Assembly: GCA_947259675.1 (NCBI GenBank)
Contig: CAMYNE010000009.1
Location: 1 to 14,913 of the forward strand
Length of the DNA: 14,913 nucleotides
Source of the DNA: an uncultured Pirellulaceae bacterium
GTDB taxonomy: Bacteria; Planctomycetota; Planctomycetia; Pirellulales; Pirellulaceae
Direction: 5' to 3'
The notes beneath the pieces are model-generated. The model did no database searches. It saw only the letters and a list, made by a program, of their open reading frames with translations, and was not told the origin of the DNA. Shown here one piece after another: positions 1 to 8,252 of the stretch. Made by a program: the position numbers and the translations under genes. How positions within the stretch are numbered: the first letter of the stretch is position 1; each line of letters opens with the position of its first letter.

Positions 1-74
1 AATTCCTGAACCTAGAAAATCTTGCCCGCGCCTTTGAGCCGTTCGCGCTCGTGTCGGGCGTCATTCGGCCAAAC

Positions 75-152
75 AGTGTAGCAACAATTGTCCCAATTGT
101 TATTGCGCATCACGCTCCAATATCGGGCAATTGAGACAATTGCAACTACACT
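75..152. repeat. Nested CAATTG inverted repeat
   Basis: Two short perfect palindromes share one design: AACAATTG-TCC-CAATTGTT at 83-101 and GCAATTG-AGA-CAATTGC at 127-143, each with a 3-nt spacer. They sit inside a larger inverted repeat whose outer arms are AGTGTAG (75-81) and CTACACT (146-152). Folding the two halves together gives arms of about 24 nt with roughly four mismatches around a loop of about 30 nt. No coding region explains it. It could be a REP or MITE-like element, or a paired operator. The inverted repeats are read directly; the identity is inference. Confidence 0.6.
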
Positions 153-240
153 AGCCTGGCCCCGATTTATTTGGCTTTGCAGTTCCGTTGATCAGTTTTC
201 TAAATACTCAGTGCGAATTTCTCACAGGCCGTAGGGTGTG

Positions 241-362
241 GTCGAGCAAACGGTGATGCTGGTGGGTCTTCACTCGCTTTAGGTCCCTTCGGCCAGAGTA
301 CACTTTGCTATTTCAAACAATCGAGTTTTCGACGACCCACCAACCAATTGCACGAGTTCGAC
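241..362. repeat. Decayed inverted repeat, possible dispersed element
   Basis: A perfect 9-bp inverted repeat, TGGTGGGTC (260-268) and GACCCACCA (334-342), lies within longer imperfect arms that begin GTCGA (241) and end TCGAC (362). The left flank contains GTAGGGTG (232-239). From memory, motifs of this GTAGGGTG...GTCGAGC...ACCCACC type recur in planctomycete intergenic repeats, and this copy would be degraded. The inverted repeat is seen directly; the family assignment is recall and uncertain. Confidence 0.35.
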
Positions 363-370
363 CCCTCACC

Positions 371-406
371 CGCCGCTGAGACGGCGACCTCTCCCCAAGG
401 AGAGGT
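371..406. repeat. Tandem double hairpin upstream of mfd
   Basis: Two perfect stem-loops abut: CGCCG-CTGAGA-CGGCG at 371-386 and ACCTCTCC-CCAA-GGAGAGGT at 387-406. The second has an 8-bp stem and a tetraloop. There is no T-run on either strand, so this is not a standard intrinsic terminator. Its CTCTCC...GGAGAG form resembles dispersed intergenic repeats that I recall from planctomycete and other genomes. It could also end transcription coming from the left of the window. Confidence 0.55.
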
Positions 407-495
407 GTACCAGGGCATCTCCTACTCGGATCGATTAATAATCCTTCGCAGTCGAACTTGGCCAAATTCTGTCTGTTATCTAGAATACAGCTGCC

Positions 496-3400
496 ATGGT
501 GGGTGTAGTGCAAGACTCGCTTGATACGGCGAGGGCAGCTGAGCAATTGCTGCAGTTGCCGGAAATTCTGGCAAACGCCACAGGCTTCGAAGAATGTGTC
601 GCCGCCCTTGAACAAGGGAAGATTGCCACGTTTGATGCAGTCTGGGGATCAACCTGCGCGCTGCTGTCGTCGGCACTCGCACAACGGTTTTCAAACCTCC
701 TCATTGTCGTCCCCGACAACAAATTTCAAGACAACTTGCTGGACGACTTATCGACGTTTTACTCCGGCGTGATCGAACGGTTTCCCGCCTGTTTTCAATC
801 GAGCGGCGAAGACTTAACGATTGATCTCGAATACGGTGATCGCCTGCGACTGTTGAAGTCACTCGTATCCGGTGACGACATTCCAATCATCGTCGCCAAC
901 GTTCAAGCTTTGATGCAACGCGTTCCCTCGCGCGACGAAATCACGTCTTCGTCGCGGCGAGTTGCTGTCGGCGATCAGTTGAGCACGGATTTTGTCGAAT
1001 GGTTGATTTCAAACGGGTTCCATACCACAAGCGCTGTGGAACTTCCGGGCGAGTTTTCTAATCGCGGTGGAATTCTCGACGTCTATGCTCCAGATTGGAC
1101 TGGCCCGGTTCGAATCGAATTGTTTGATGACGAAGTCGAATCACTCCGCCAATTCGACATCGGCACTCAGCGAAGCGTCGAAGACCTCGCGCAAGTCGAA
1201 ATCACCGTACATTCGTCAGTCGCCGTCGACGATGGACATCTGGTCGACTACCTGACCGACAACACACTTTTGATACAAGTCGAACCTGAACAAATCGCCG
1301 AACAGGCTGCCCGCTACCTGGAGCGCAGCTCGAATCCAAACGAACTCCATAGTTGGCACGACATCAACAACAACTGGTCGCATCTGCGGATGGCATCGGC
1401 GAGTCAAATTGCAACCGGCGATTTGGGGAATCGGTGGCAGTTACCGGCCGACTCATTGGACCGGTTTAGTGGCGATCCGGGCGAAATCCGAACTCAGGTC
1501 GAGCGATTGGGGATGGACACCAACATCTTTCTCGTCGCACGCGTCGAAGGAGAGATTCATCGTGTTGATGAAATCCTCTCGACAACGGCTGTCGCGCAAG
1601 CCGGACGCTTGCATCTGACAAGTGGATGTGTTCACGCTGGATTTCGTCTTCGAGGCATCGAGCCGACATTGCTGACGAAAGACACCGGGCACAGCCAACT
1701 GGCGGTGCTGGGTTGCGATCAACTTTTTCAACGAACGGAACTGCGACGTCGTGGTCGAAGACGACTTGGAAAGGCGATCGACAGTTTCCTGGATCTGCGA
1801 AACGGCGACCTGATTGTTCACCTTTCCCATGGTATCGGCCGGTTTCGCGGTCTGAAAATTCTGGAAAAGGACAACCAACTAACCGAACATCTTGAGCTTG
1901 AGTTTCACGGTGGCACGCGCATTTACGTACCTGCCTCCAAAATCGACCTGGTTCAAAAATACGTTGGCGGCACCAAGACGCGTCCGACATTGGCAAGAAT
2001 CGGCGGCAAATCGTGGGTAAAACAAAAACAAGCTGCTGCTGAAGCCGTTCAAGATCTGGCGTCGGAAATGATCGAGCTGCAAGCCTCGCGCCGCAGTCGC
2101 CCCGGAATCGCGTTCAGCCGCGAGACTCAATGGCAGTACGATTTCGAGCATTCGTTTCCCTTTCGTGAAACGCCCGACCAGTTGACGGCCATCGATTCGA
2201 TCAAATCAGATATGCAACAACCCCGTCCAATGGATCGACTTCTGTGCGGCGACGTCGGCTTTGGCAAGACCGAAGTCGCCATGCGAGCCGCGTTCAAAGC
2301 GGTCGAGAACGGCTATCAGGTCGGCGTCCTCGTTCCGACAACTGTGCTTGCCGAACAACACTTTCGGACGTTTAACCAGCGAATGAGCGAGTTTCCGCTG
2401 GAGATTGCCAAGCTGAGCCGTTTTTGTTCAGCAAAAGAACTCAAAGCAACCGTCGCCAAACTGAAAACCGGGCAGGTTGACATTGCCATCGGAACTCACC
2501 GACTTGTCTCGAAAGACATCGATTTCTACAACCTCGGGCTGGTCATCATTGACGAAGAACAGCGGTTTGGAGTCGAACATAAGGAGCGACTTAAGAACTT
2601 GTGTTCCGAAGTCGATGTTTTGACGATGTCAGCGACACCCATTCCGCGAACTCTGCACATGTCACTGGTCGGCGTGCGAGACATTTCCAATTTGGAAACG
2701 GCACCGGAAGATCGTATTTCCATCGAAACTCGTGTAACGCGGTTTGATGAAGAACTTATCCGCAATGCGGTTTTGCGTGAAATTAATCGAGGCGGACAAA
2801 TCTTTTTTGTTCACAATCGTGTCAACGACATTCACGTCATTCGCGAACGGCTCGAACGAATTGTTCCGGAAGCTTCAATTGATGTTGGACACGGTCAGAT
2901 GCCGGAAGGCCAGCTCGAAAAAGTGATGACCAGATTCATCAACAATCAATTCGATCTGTTACTCGCGACCACGATCATTGAAAGTGGCCTGGATATCCCC
3001 AACGCAAACACGATTTTCGTCGACGAAGCCGACAAATATGGTCTTTCGGATCTGCATCAGTTGCGAGGCAGGGTAGGGCGTTACAAACATCGCGCTTATT
3101 GCTACATGTTGATTCAACCCAACCAACATCTGAATCCAACCGCCGCAAAACGACTTCAGGCGATCGAAACGTTCAGCGAAATGGGGGCGGGTTTTGCAAT
3201 CTCAATGCGCGACCTGGAGATACGCGGAGCCGGCAACCTGTTGGGGACCCAACAAAGCGGCCACATCGCTTCGGTTGGATATGAGCTTTATTGCCAACTG
3301 CTGGAGAATGCTGTTCGCAAGCAGAAACAAATGCCCGCCAAGCTTTCGATTCACGTCGACATCGATTTACCGGTCGCAGCCTATTTGCCAGACGAATACA

Positions 3401-3771
3401 TTGATGACCGGCGACAAAAAATAGATCTTTATCGGCGGCTGACGCGCTTGGAACAGTTTGATCAGGTTGCCGAGTTGCGTGAAGAAATTCGAGACCGGTT
3501 TGGCAATTTGCCGAAATCCGTGGAGCGGTTGCTTCGATTGTGTGAATTGAAACTGGAAGCAGCTGTTTGGCAAATCGAGTCAATCTTCATCCAGGAAACC
3601 TACCTCGGATTCAAGTTTTCCAATCTTGCTCGATTTCAACAGCTGGCAAAATCTCAAAAGGCAATTCGAATCGTCGACGATGAAACTGCATTTATCACGC
3701 TTAAGTCCGTTAAGATCCCACCGGACAAGATGCTGGCACTCGTGAAATCACTCTTGCGGCCAAAAGCCTAG
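496..3771 (+). CDS. mfd: Transcription-repair coupling factor Mfd
   Basis: Cytoplasmic ATP-dependent DNA translocase that removes RNA polymerase stalled at lesions and recruits UvrA for nucleotide excision repair. The 1091 residues are slightly fewer than the 1148 of E. coli and show the full domain order. A UvrB-like N-terminal module contains EFSNRGGILD near residue 186. The CarD-like RNA-polymerase interaction domain spans about 434-495 (GDLIVHLSHGIGRF). The RecG-type motor has Walker A GDVGFGKT (585-592), DEEQ (686-689), SATPIPRT (712-719) and GRVGR (858-862). The translocation motif around DLEIRGAGNLLG follows, and the C-terminal TRCF domain starts at about 950. The ATG at 496 is the first possible start because an in-frame TAG lies at 481-483; there is no clear Shine-Dalgarno sequence. 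No frameshift or missing motif is visible. A prolyl isomerase gene follows after 100 bp and may be co-transcribed. Confidence 0.97.
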   Translation: MVGVVQDSLDTARAAEQLLQLPEILANATGFEECVAALEQGKIATFDAVWGSTCALLSSALAQRFSNLLIVVPDNKFQDNLLDDLSTFYSGVIERFPACFQSSGEDLTIDLEYGDRLRLLKSLVSGDDIPIIVANVQALMQRVPSRDEITSSSRRVAVGDQLSTDFVEWLISNGFHTTSAVELPGEFSNRGGILDVYAPDWTGPVRIELFDDEVESLRQFDIGTQRSVEDLAQVEITVHSSVAVDDGHLVDYLTDNTLLIQVEPEQIAEQAARYLERSSNPNELHSWHDINNNWSHLRMASASQIATGDLGNRWQLPADSLDRFSGDPGEIRTQVERLGMDTNIFLVARVEGEIHRVDEILSTTAVAQAGRLHLTSGCVHAGFRLRGIEPTLLTKDTGHSQLAVLGCDQLFQRTELRRRGRRRLGKAIDSFLDLRNGDLIVHLSHGIGRFRGLKILEKDNQLTEHLELEFHGGTRIYVPASKIDLVQKYVGGTKTRPTLARIGGKSWVKQKQAAAEAVQDLASEMIELQASRRSRPGIAFSRETQWQYDFEHSFPFRETPDQLTAIDSIKSDMQQPRPMDRLLCGDVGFGKTEVAMRAAFKAVENGYQVGVLVPTTVLAEQHFRTFNQRMSEFPLEIAKLSRFCSAKELKATVAKLKTGQVDIAIGTHRLVSKDIDFYNLGLVIIDEEQRFGVEHKERLKNLCSEVDVLTMSATPIPRTLHMSLVGVRDISNLETAPEDRISIETRVTRFDEELIRNAVLREINRGGQIFFVHNRVNDIHVIRERLERIVPEASIDVGHGQMPEGQLEKVMTRFINNQFDLLLATTIIESGLDIPNANTIFVDEADKYGLSDLHQLRGRVGRYKHRAYCYMLIQPNQHLNPTAAKRLQAIETFSEMGAGFAISMRDLEIRGAGNLLGTQQSGHIASVGYELYCQLLENAVRKQKQMPAKLSIHVDIDLPVAAYLPDEYIDDRRQKIDLYRRLTRLEQFDQVAELREEIRDRFGNLPKSVERLLRLCELKLEAAVWQIESIFIQETYLGFKFSNLARFQQLAKSQKAIRIVDDETAFITLKSVKIPPDKMLALVKSLLRPKA

Positions 3772-3871
3772 CTTGTCTATTCTTCGCCGCCAATTTTGCG
3801 CAAAAAAGTTTGGTTTGAGTCTGTTTCCAAGCCAATCACTAAAACGCCCGTACGTGCCTGAAGAACAAACC

Positions 3872-5887
3872 ATGAATTCTCGCCCACAGCTGAAGATGAT
3901 TTGTCCAACGTTAATTTTGTCGACGGCAATTCTGCTTTTCGTTAGTCAAACAGTTTTGGGATACCAGTCGACAGCCCGCAAAGAAACTGCTGATCCCTAT
4001 TTTCAACCGCCGAAAACCCAAGTTCCGAAGACAATCGACAACAGTAACGACTGGAGTCAGGATTTCACTCCGTCGAAGCCGCTTGAGACAACGCCTATTC
4101 CAAAGAATCCGATCAAAAATGGCTCGATCATCCGAGAGAAACCCAATTCGACGACTTGGCCCGAAAATCCAGTCGTCCCAAAGAATCCACAAATTGAGAA
4201 AAAGGTCACACCATTTGGCCCAGACGTTGTTACCACAACTCCATGGGGGCGATCACGATTGGCCAAACCGCTCACGGAGCGAATCGCAAGTCTCGGTGCC
4301 CATCCGGCTCCAAGTCGAACTGTCAGCGGTCCACTACGTCCGGCGCTGAATACCTTGCCTAAGATAACCGAATTAGGAGAGTCACGTAAAACTCAGCAGC
4401 TGGAACCAGTCACTTCGACCACCGAGCTTCCTGACAATAGTCTCAAACCCGTTCTTGATCCAACGCCATCGGCCGAGCCGACCAGCAAAAACGACTGGCC
4501 AAAAAACAGTCCGCCAATTCGGCCGAACAATTTTGTGGAACGAAGCAATTCAGCTCAGACTACCGATTCGGCCCCTACAGAATTGCCTGACCTTCAAACC
4601 AGTAATCCCGACCAAAACAAAATCAAAAACAACTTCTTCTCTGTGTCTGGATCGCGCAAATCGACTCTTGATGGGGAAAGTAATGATTTTCAGCCCCGTT
4701 CATCCACCTTAGAAACCACTCCAAACGGTGATCTGCATTCCGAACAATTATCATCAAAACCAAAGTCAAAAGTTCAACCCAAAACTGCTCCTGCCGCCAA
4801 ACCGCCAACAGACTCGCCCGTAGGTACGAAAACATTAGAAAGCGACAAACAGATTGGCGGTTTTACGACGCCCGGTTTCGACGATGCCAACAAAACACAA
4901 TTGCCCGAGACATTTGAACCCGGTCGCGTTCTGGCATTGGTCGGTGGAGATCCGATCTTTGTTGCCGACATTCTGTTCGAGGTCAATCAGATCATTCAAA
5001 AGTACGCACCGACTGCACCTGAATCGTTTCGTAAACAACAACGGCCGGCCTTGATCAAACGCCTCCTGCCCAACTTCATCGATTCCAGGTTGTTGTACGT
5101 TTCAACGGTTCAAGGATTACCGGAACAGGCCGACTTGGACAAAATCCTGGAACAAGCCGACGCTGAGTTTGATGAAAAGGCATTGGATAAAATGATGGAA
5201 CAGATGAACGTCAAATCACCAACCGAGTTTGACGCTCATTTGCGTTCAATGGGATCTTCGCTTCGCCAGCTGCGTCGTAACTGGAGCAAAGAACAACTGG
5301 TCCGATTTTTTCTCAGTCAACAGCTCAAAGTCGACACGGAAGTATCTCACCAGGAAATGCTGGATTATTACCGGGAACACGAATCCGATTACATCCTCAA
5401 ACCTCGTGCCAAATGGGAACAAGTCATGGTCCGTTTCGACAAATTCGCAACTCGCCACGAAGCCCGGAATGCGGTCGTCGAAATGGGCAACAAGATCGTT
5501 TACGGTGCAAAGCTCGACGCCGTGGCAAAGCAGAGTTCACACGGCTACCTTGCCGATGAAGGTGGCCAACACGATTGGACATCCAAGGGAGCCTTGGTCC
5601 TCAAGGAGATTGACAAAGCCATTTTTGAGACGCCGATTGGAACACTCAGCGATATCATCGAATCCCGCGACGGTTACCACATCCTCCGAGTCATTGCCCG
5701 GGACGAACAGACCAAGAAGTCCTTTCTTGATGCCCAAAGCGAAATCAAGGAAAAGTTGGCCGATGAAAAACGAAATGCGGCCTTTCAAAAGCACCTTGCA
5801 AAATTGAAAAAGGAAATCCCTGTCGAAATCTTCGACGTTTCTACCGAACCCGAAAAGATGGGTCAATCCAACACTTTGGGCAAATAA
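3872..5887 (+). CDS. Exported parvulin-type peptidyl-prolyl isomerase (SurA/PrsA-like) with long disordered linker
   Basis: Probable envelope foldase or chaperone that isomerises Xaa-Pro bonds outside the cytoplasm. From the ATG at 3872 the protein has 671 residues. It begins with a signal peptide: basic start, hydrophobic LILSTAILLFVSQ, likely cleavage near VLG-YQ. Residues about 27-350 are rich in Pro, Thr, Ser, Asn and Lys, with recurring PKNP and NDWP-type motifs, and look disordered. A SurA-N-like helical region starts at about 351 (GRVLALVGGDPIF). A single parvulin domain covers about 505-605, with VAKQSSHG, the DEGGQHDW turn, and DGYHILRV at its end. A short Lys-rich C-terminal helix follows. 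A TTG at 3773 in the same frame would add 33 residues and bury the signal peptide, so I reject it. There is no lipobox Cys. The gene lies 100 bp after mfd, an association I recall from other bacteria. The exact client proteins cannot be told. Confidence 0.88.
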   Translation: MNSRPQLKMICPTLILSTAILLFVSQTVLGYQSTARKETADPYFQPPKTQVPKTIDNSNDWSQDFTPSKPLETTPIPKNPIKNGSIIREKPNSTTWPENPVVPKNPQIEKKVTPFGPDVVTTTPWGRSRLAKPLTERIASLGAHPAPSRTVSGPLRPALNTLPKITELGESRKTQQLEPVTSTTELPDNSLKPVLDPTPSAEPTSKNDWPKNSPPIRPNNFVERSNSAQTTDSAPTELPDLQTSNPDQNKIKNNFFSVSGSRKSTLDGESNDFQPRSSTLETTPNGDLHSEQLSSKPKSKVQPKTAPAAKPPTDSPVGTKTLESDKQIGGFTTPGFDDANKTQLPETFEPGRVLALVGGDPIFVADILFEVNQIIQKYAPTAPESFRKQQRPALIKRLLPNFIDSRLLYVSTVQGLPEQADLDKILEQADAEFDEKALDKMMEQMNVKSPTEFDAHLRSMGSSLRQLRRNWSKEQLVRFFLSQQLKVDTEVSHQEMLDYYREHESDYILKPRAKWEQVMVRFDKFATRHEARNAVVEMGNKIVYGAKLDAVAKQSSHGYLADEGGQHDWTSKGALVLKEIDKAIFETPIGTLSDIIESRDGYHILRVIARDEQTKKSFLDAQSEIKEKLADEKRNAAFQKHLAKLKKEIPVEIFDVSTEPEKMGQSNTLGK

Positions 5888-5946
5888 CACTGACTTTGTT
5901 GACTGACGTTTGCTAATTTCATCTGGCTTCATTTCGCAAGACCTTC

Positions 5947-6213
5947 ATGAAAAAAGAAGCTCCCAAATATCGCGAATCACACGTAAGGACATTGTTGAAG
6001 ACGATGTCTTGGCGAATCGTCGCAACCACGACAACGGTGGTAATCGCATATTTTGTATTCGGCGATATCAGCAGCGCATTGAAAGTGGGCGGCATCGAAT
6101 TTTTCGCCAAAATGTTGATTTACTACATTCATGAACGCATTTGGCAGTTGCTTCCCAGGGGTAGTGTGCGGACATGGCTGGGCTTAAAGTCCGGCGGTGG
6201 CACTAAATCTTGA
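5947..6213 (+). CDS. DUF2061 family small membrane protein
   Basis: An 88-residue protein matching the DUF2061 pattern. A basic N-terminus (about 1-17) precedes the family-typical segment LLKTMSWRIVATTTTVVIAYFVFG. A second hydrophobic stretch, GIEFFAKMLIYYIHERIW, follows, then a basic, glycine-rich tail. Two transmembrane helices in the inner membrane are predicted. The molecular function of the family is unknown to me. The gene starts 59 bp after the prolyl isomerase on the same strand, so it may be the last member of an mfd-led transcript. No strong Shine-Dalgarno sequence precedes the ATG. The family call rests on recognisable residues (SWR, TT, EFxxK, YYxHERxW) and is fairly secure despite the short length. 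Confidence 0.88.
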   Translation: MKKEAPKYRESHVRTLLKTMSWRIVATTTTVVIAYFVFGDISSALKVGGIEFFAKMLIYYIHERIWQLLPRGSVRTWLGLKSGGGTKS

Positions 6214-6599
6214 CGGCTCGATGTCGTAATGTTCTGAACGAAGTTACCCAAGGCATTTCGTGCCCTGTCTACCGCTACGCGGCACAACGTCGAAAATGAA
6301 CATCTCGATTTTGGTGGATTGGAGCAGTAGTATATCCAGCCCTATCAGCAGAAAGAGTAGCTCGTTCTTAAGTCTGTCAATTCAGCTCGTCTTGCCACTT
6401 GTTCAAATCCGAAGATTCAATGCTGGACTTTGACCGGTGTTGCGTTTTTGGCGATTCCCAGGCGCGGCGTTTGTCGAATTCACGGCTTTTTCGATCGTAC
6501 TGACGGTATCGGAAACGCCACGATCAAGCTAAAATCGCCATTCAGAGTTACGTTTGTTTGGAGAAGACCGTGAGTAGTGTAGCCGCAGGATCAAAACAG
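6214..6599. other. Intergenic gap between DUF2061 gene and citrate synthase
   Basis: This 386-bp stretch has no convincing gene. It contains a small nested hairpin at 6260-6285 (GTGCC...GGCAC enclosing CCGC-TAC-GCGG) without a T-run, perhaps the end of the upstream transcript or a repeat remnant. A spaced inverted repeat, GATCGT (6493-6498) and ACGATC (6520-6525), and a TAAAAT box at 6530-6535 could be parts of the citrate synthase control region. I find no -35 box at a proper distance. All of these are weak signals. Confidence 0.35.
6587..6590 (+). promoter_or_regulatory. Ribosome binding site supporting citrate synthase ATG
   Basis: AGGA lies 9 nt before the ATG at 6600. A competing GGAGA at 6560-6564 lies 5 nt before an in-frame GTG at 6570 and would add ten residues. 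The catalytic residue numbering favours the ATG, but the two starts cannot be separated by sequence alone. Confidence 0.4.
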
Positions 6600-7886
6600 A
6601 TGACGAAAGTCGCAAAACTGAAATGCGAAGACAAAGAGATAGACTTCGCGATCGTTGAAGGTACAGAACACGAACAGGGCCTCGATATCAGTCGGCTGCG
6701 TCGAGACACAGGGCTCATCACACTAGATGAAGGCTACGTCAATACAGGCTCAGCACTCAGCGCGATCACTTTTCTTAATGGTGAAAAAGGAATCTTGCGG
6801 TATCGAGGATACGCGATCGAGGATTTGGCCGCAAATTGCGATTTCGTCGAAGTCTGCTACTTGCTGATCTACGGTGAGTTACCTTCGGCGGAAAACTTGG
6901 AGGAATTCCGCAACGGCGTTCGTCGCCACACCATGCTGCATGAAGACATGCGGATGTTCTACAACGGATTCCCGCGAGACGCCCACCCCATGGCGATCCT
7001 GTCCAGCGTCGTCGGTGCCATGTCAACTTTTTATCAAGACGCTTTGGACCCGAATGACCCCAATGATGTGGAAATTTGCATCCAGCGGTTGATTGCCAAA
7101 CTACCGACCATTGCGGCCTATAGCCACAAAAAATCCATGGGTCAACCGTTCGTCTACCCTCAAAACGATCTGTCGTATTGCGAAAATTTCTTGCAAATGA
7201 TGTTCTCCGTTCCGTGCGAACCGTACGAAATGGACGAGACGTTTGTGAGGGCTCTCAACATGCTGCTGATCGTTCACGCCGATCACGAGCAGAACTGCAG
7301 CACGTCAACGGTTCGAATGGTGGGATCCTCGGACGCCAATTTATTTGCCTCGATTTCAGCCGGAATCTGCGCTTTGTGGGGGCCGCTTCATGGGGGAGCC
7401 AACGAAGCCTGCGTTGCGATGCTGCAACAAATCCAGGAAGATGGCGGCAATGTCACAAAATATGTTGACATGGCCAAAGACAAAGAAAGTGGGTTCCGAC
7501 TGATGGGCTTCGGTCATCGTGTCTATAAGAACTTTGATCCGCGGGCGAAAATCATCAAGGCGGCTTGTGATGAGCTCTTAGAGAAACTTCATATCGACGA
7601 TCCGTTGTTTGATATTGCCAAACAACTTGAAACGGTCGCGCTGGAAGATGAATATTTTGTGAAACGTAAGCTTTATCCGAACGTGGATTTTTATTCAGGC
7701 GTCATCTACCGAGCGCTTGGAATTCCCGTTGAAATGTTTACCGTGCTCTTCGCGATGGGCCGTCTTCCGGGCTGGATCGCCCACTGGAAAGAAATGCACT
7801 CGTCGGAAAACAAACGAATCTGCCGTCCACGACAAATCTACACCGGCGAAAACGTCAGAGAGTTCCGTATGCTGGCTGATCGGTAG
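6600..7886 (+). CDS. gltA: Citrate synthase (type II, GltA-like)
   Basis: Condenses acetyl-CoA with oxaloacetate to citrate at the entry of the TCA cycle, in the cytoplasm. With the ATG at 6600 the protein has 428 residues, against 427 in E. coli GltA, and aligns along its whole length. Catalytic residues are visible: His264 in GPLHGGAN, His306 in MGFGHRVYKN and Asp363 in NVDFYSG. The substrate-binding HADHEQNCSTSTVR and the C-terminal RPRQIYTG are intact. Cys206 in the PCEPYE loop matches the E. coli cysteine that I recall being linked to NADH sensitivity, so the enzyme may be the NADH-inhibited hexameric type (inference). In-frame GTG (6570) and TTG (6558) starts also exist; the TTG would leave the GGAGA motif inside the reading frame. 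The gene stands alone, with gaps of more than 350 bp on both sides, so it is probably monocistronic. Confidence 0.97.
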   Translation: MTKVAKLKCEDKEIDFAIVEGTEHEQGLDISRLRRDTGLITLDEGYVNTGSALSAITFLNGEKGILRYRGYAIEDLAANCDFVEVCYLLIYGELPSAENLEEFRNGVRRHTMLHEDMRMFYNGFPRDAHPMAILSSVVGAMSTFYQDALDPNDPNDVEICIQRLIAKLPTIAAYSHKKSMGQPFVYPQNDLSYCENFLQMMFSVPCEPYEMDETFVRALNMLLIVHADHEQNCSTSTVRMVGSSDANLFASISAGICALWGPLHGGANEACVAMLQQIQEDGGNVTKYVDMAKDKESGFRLMGFGHRVYKNFDPRAKIIKAACDELLEKLHIDDPLFDIAKQLETVALEDEYFVKRKLYPNVDFYSGVIYRALGIPVEMFTVLFAMGRLPGWIAHWKEMHSSENKRICRPRQIYTGENVREFRMLADR

Positions 7887-7994
7887 CGATTCTTCCGACT
7901 CGGACCTTGTATCGTTGCGCATCTTCAGCGCGACTTTTTCCCATTTCTGATAGATGCCTGTCGTTCAAACCTCGCGATCCGGACGGGCGAAGTA

Positions 7995-8013
7995 CGAGGC
8001 AGCTCGACTTTTT
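7995..8013 (+). terminator. Weak candidate terminator after citrate synthase
   Basis: A 4-bp GC-rich stem, CGAG (7995-7998) and CTCG (8003-8006) with a GCAG loop, is followed by ACTTTTT. The stem is short, so the call is tentative. A second weak candidate (AACTC...GAGTT then TTT) lies at 8071-8097. Confidence 0.22.
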
Positions 8014-8153
8014 CGTCAATGACACCACAGATTGTGTAGTTTCAGCTGTTTATTGGTCGGTTTTAAGGCTAACTCAGCTAGCTCCAAGTCGAGTTTTTAG
8101 TAGATTAGTGGGCTTCTTGGGCGATTAGCGACTCGGATTAACAGGAGAGTTGA

Positions 8154-8201
8154 ATGTCATTGGTAATGGCATTAACGACCGTTTTTTCGATCACGGATTA
8201 G
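8154..8201 (+). other. Possible 15-codon leader ORF before POT transporter
   Basis: A short ORF, MSLVMALTTVFSITD then TAG, is preceded by AGGAGAG (8143-8149), one of the best Shine-Dalgarno matches in the window. It ends 51 nt before the transporter ATG. No residue is strongly enriched, so classical amino-acid attenuation is not evident. It could be a translated leader peptide, the remnant of a displaced start region, or chance. Confidence 0.22.
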
Positions 8202-8240
8202 TTCCTTAGCCTTCCCCTGCCAACCCATCGGTTTTGGACC

Positions 8241-8246
8241 GAGGAG
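8241..8246 (+). promoter_or_regulatory. Ribosome binding site of POT transporter
   Basis: GAGGAG with a 6-nt spacer to the ATG at 8253. This is a canonical site and fixes the transporter start. Confidence 0.7.
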
Positions 8247-8252
8247 TCACGA

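Larger units (their letters stand above)
7887..8252. other. Intergenic gap between citrate synthase and POT transporter
   Basis: This 366-bp stretch carries no full gene. Two weak terminator candidates lie in it: CGAG-GCAG-CTCG followed by ACTTTTT (7995-8013), and AACTC...GAGTT followed by TTT (8071-8097). A 15-codon ORF with a strong Shine-Dalgarno sequence is at 8154-8201 and is listed separately. I could not identify a convincing promoter. Confidence 0.4.

Noticed and set aside
3..134. Open frame from the left window edge to TGA at 132-134 on the plus strand
   Set aside because: About 43 open codons are not unusual by chance, the protein is not recognisable, and the frame runs through the nested inverted repeat.
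313..615. 100-codon minus-strand ORF across the mfd start
   Set aside because: It overlaps the well-supported mfd start and the double hairpin, and its translation matches nothing I know; it is a shadow frame.
1453..1996. Long minus-strand ORFs of 141 and 176 codons inside mfd
   Set aside because: They mirror the codon structure of mfd on the opposite strand and show no family motifs.
3773..3871. TTG start extending the prolyl isomerase by 33 residues
   Set aside because: The extension would bury a clear signal peptide that begins at the ATG at 3872, and no ribosome site supports the TTG.
6420..6503. 27-codon ORF in the gap before citrate synthase
   Set aside because: No Shine-Dalgarno sequence, no recognisable product and a length easily reached by chance.
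6558..6599. TTG (6558) start for citrate synthase
   Set aside because: It would place the GGAGA motif inside the coding region, and the extra residues have no counterpart in the family.
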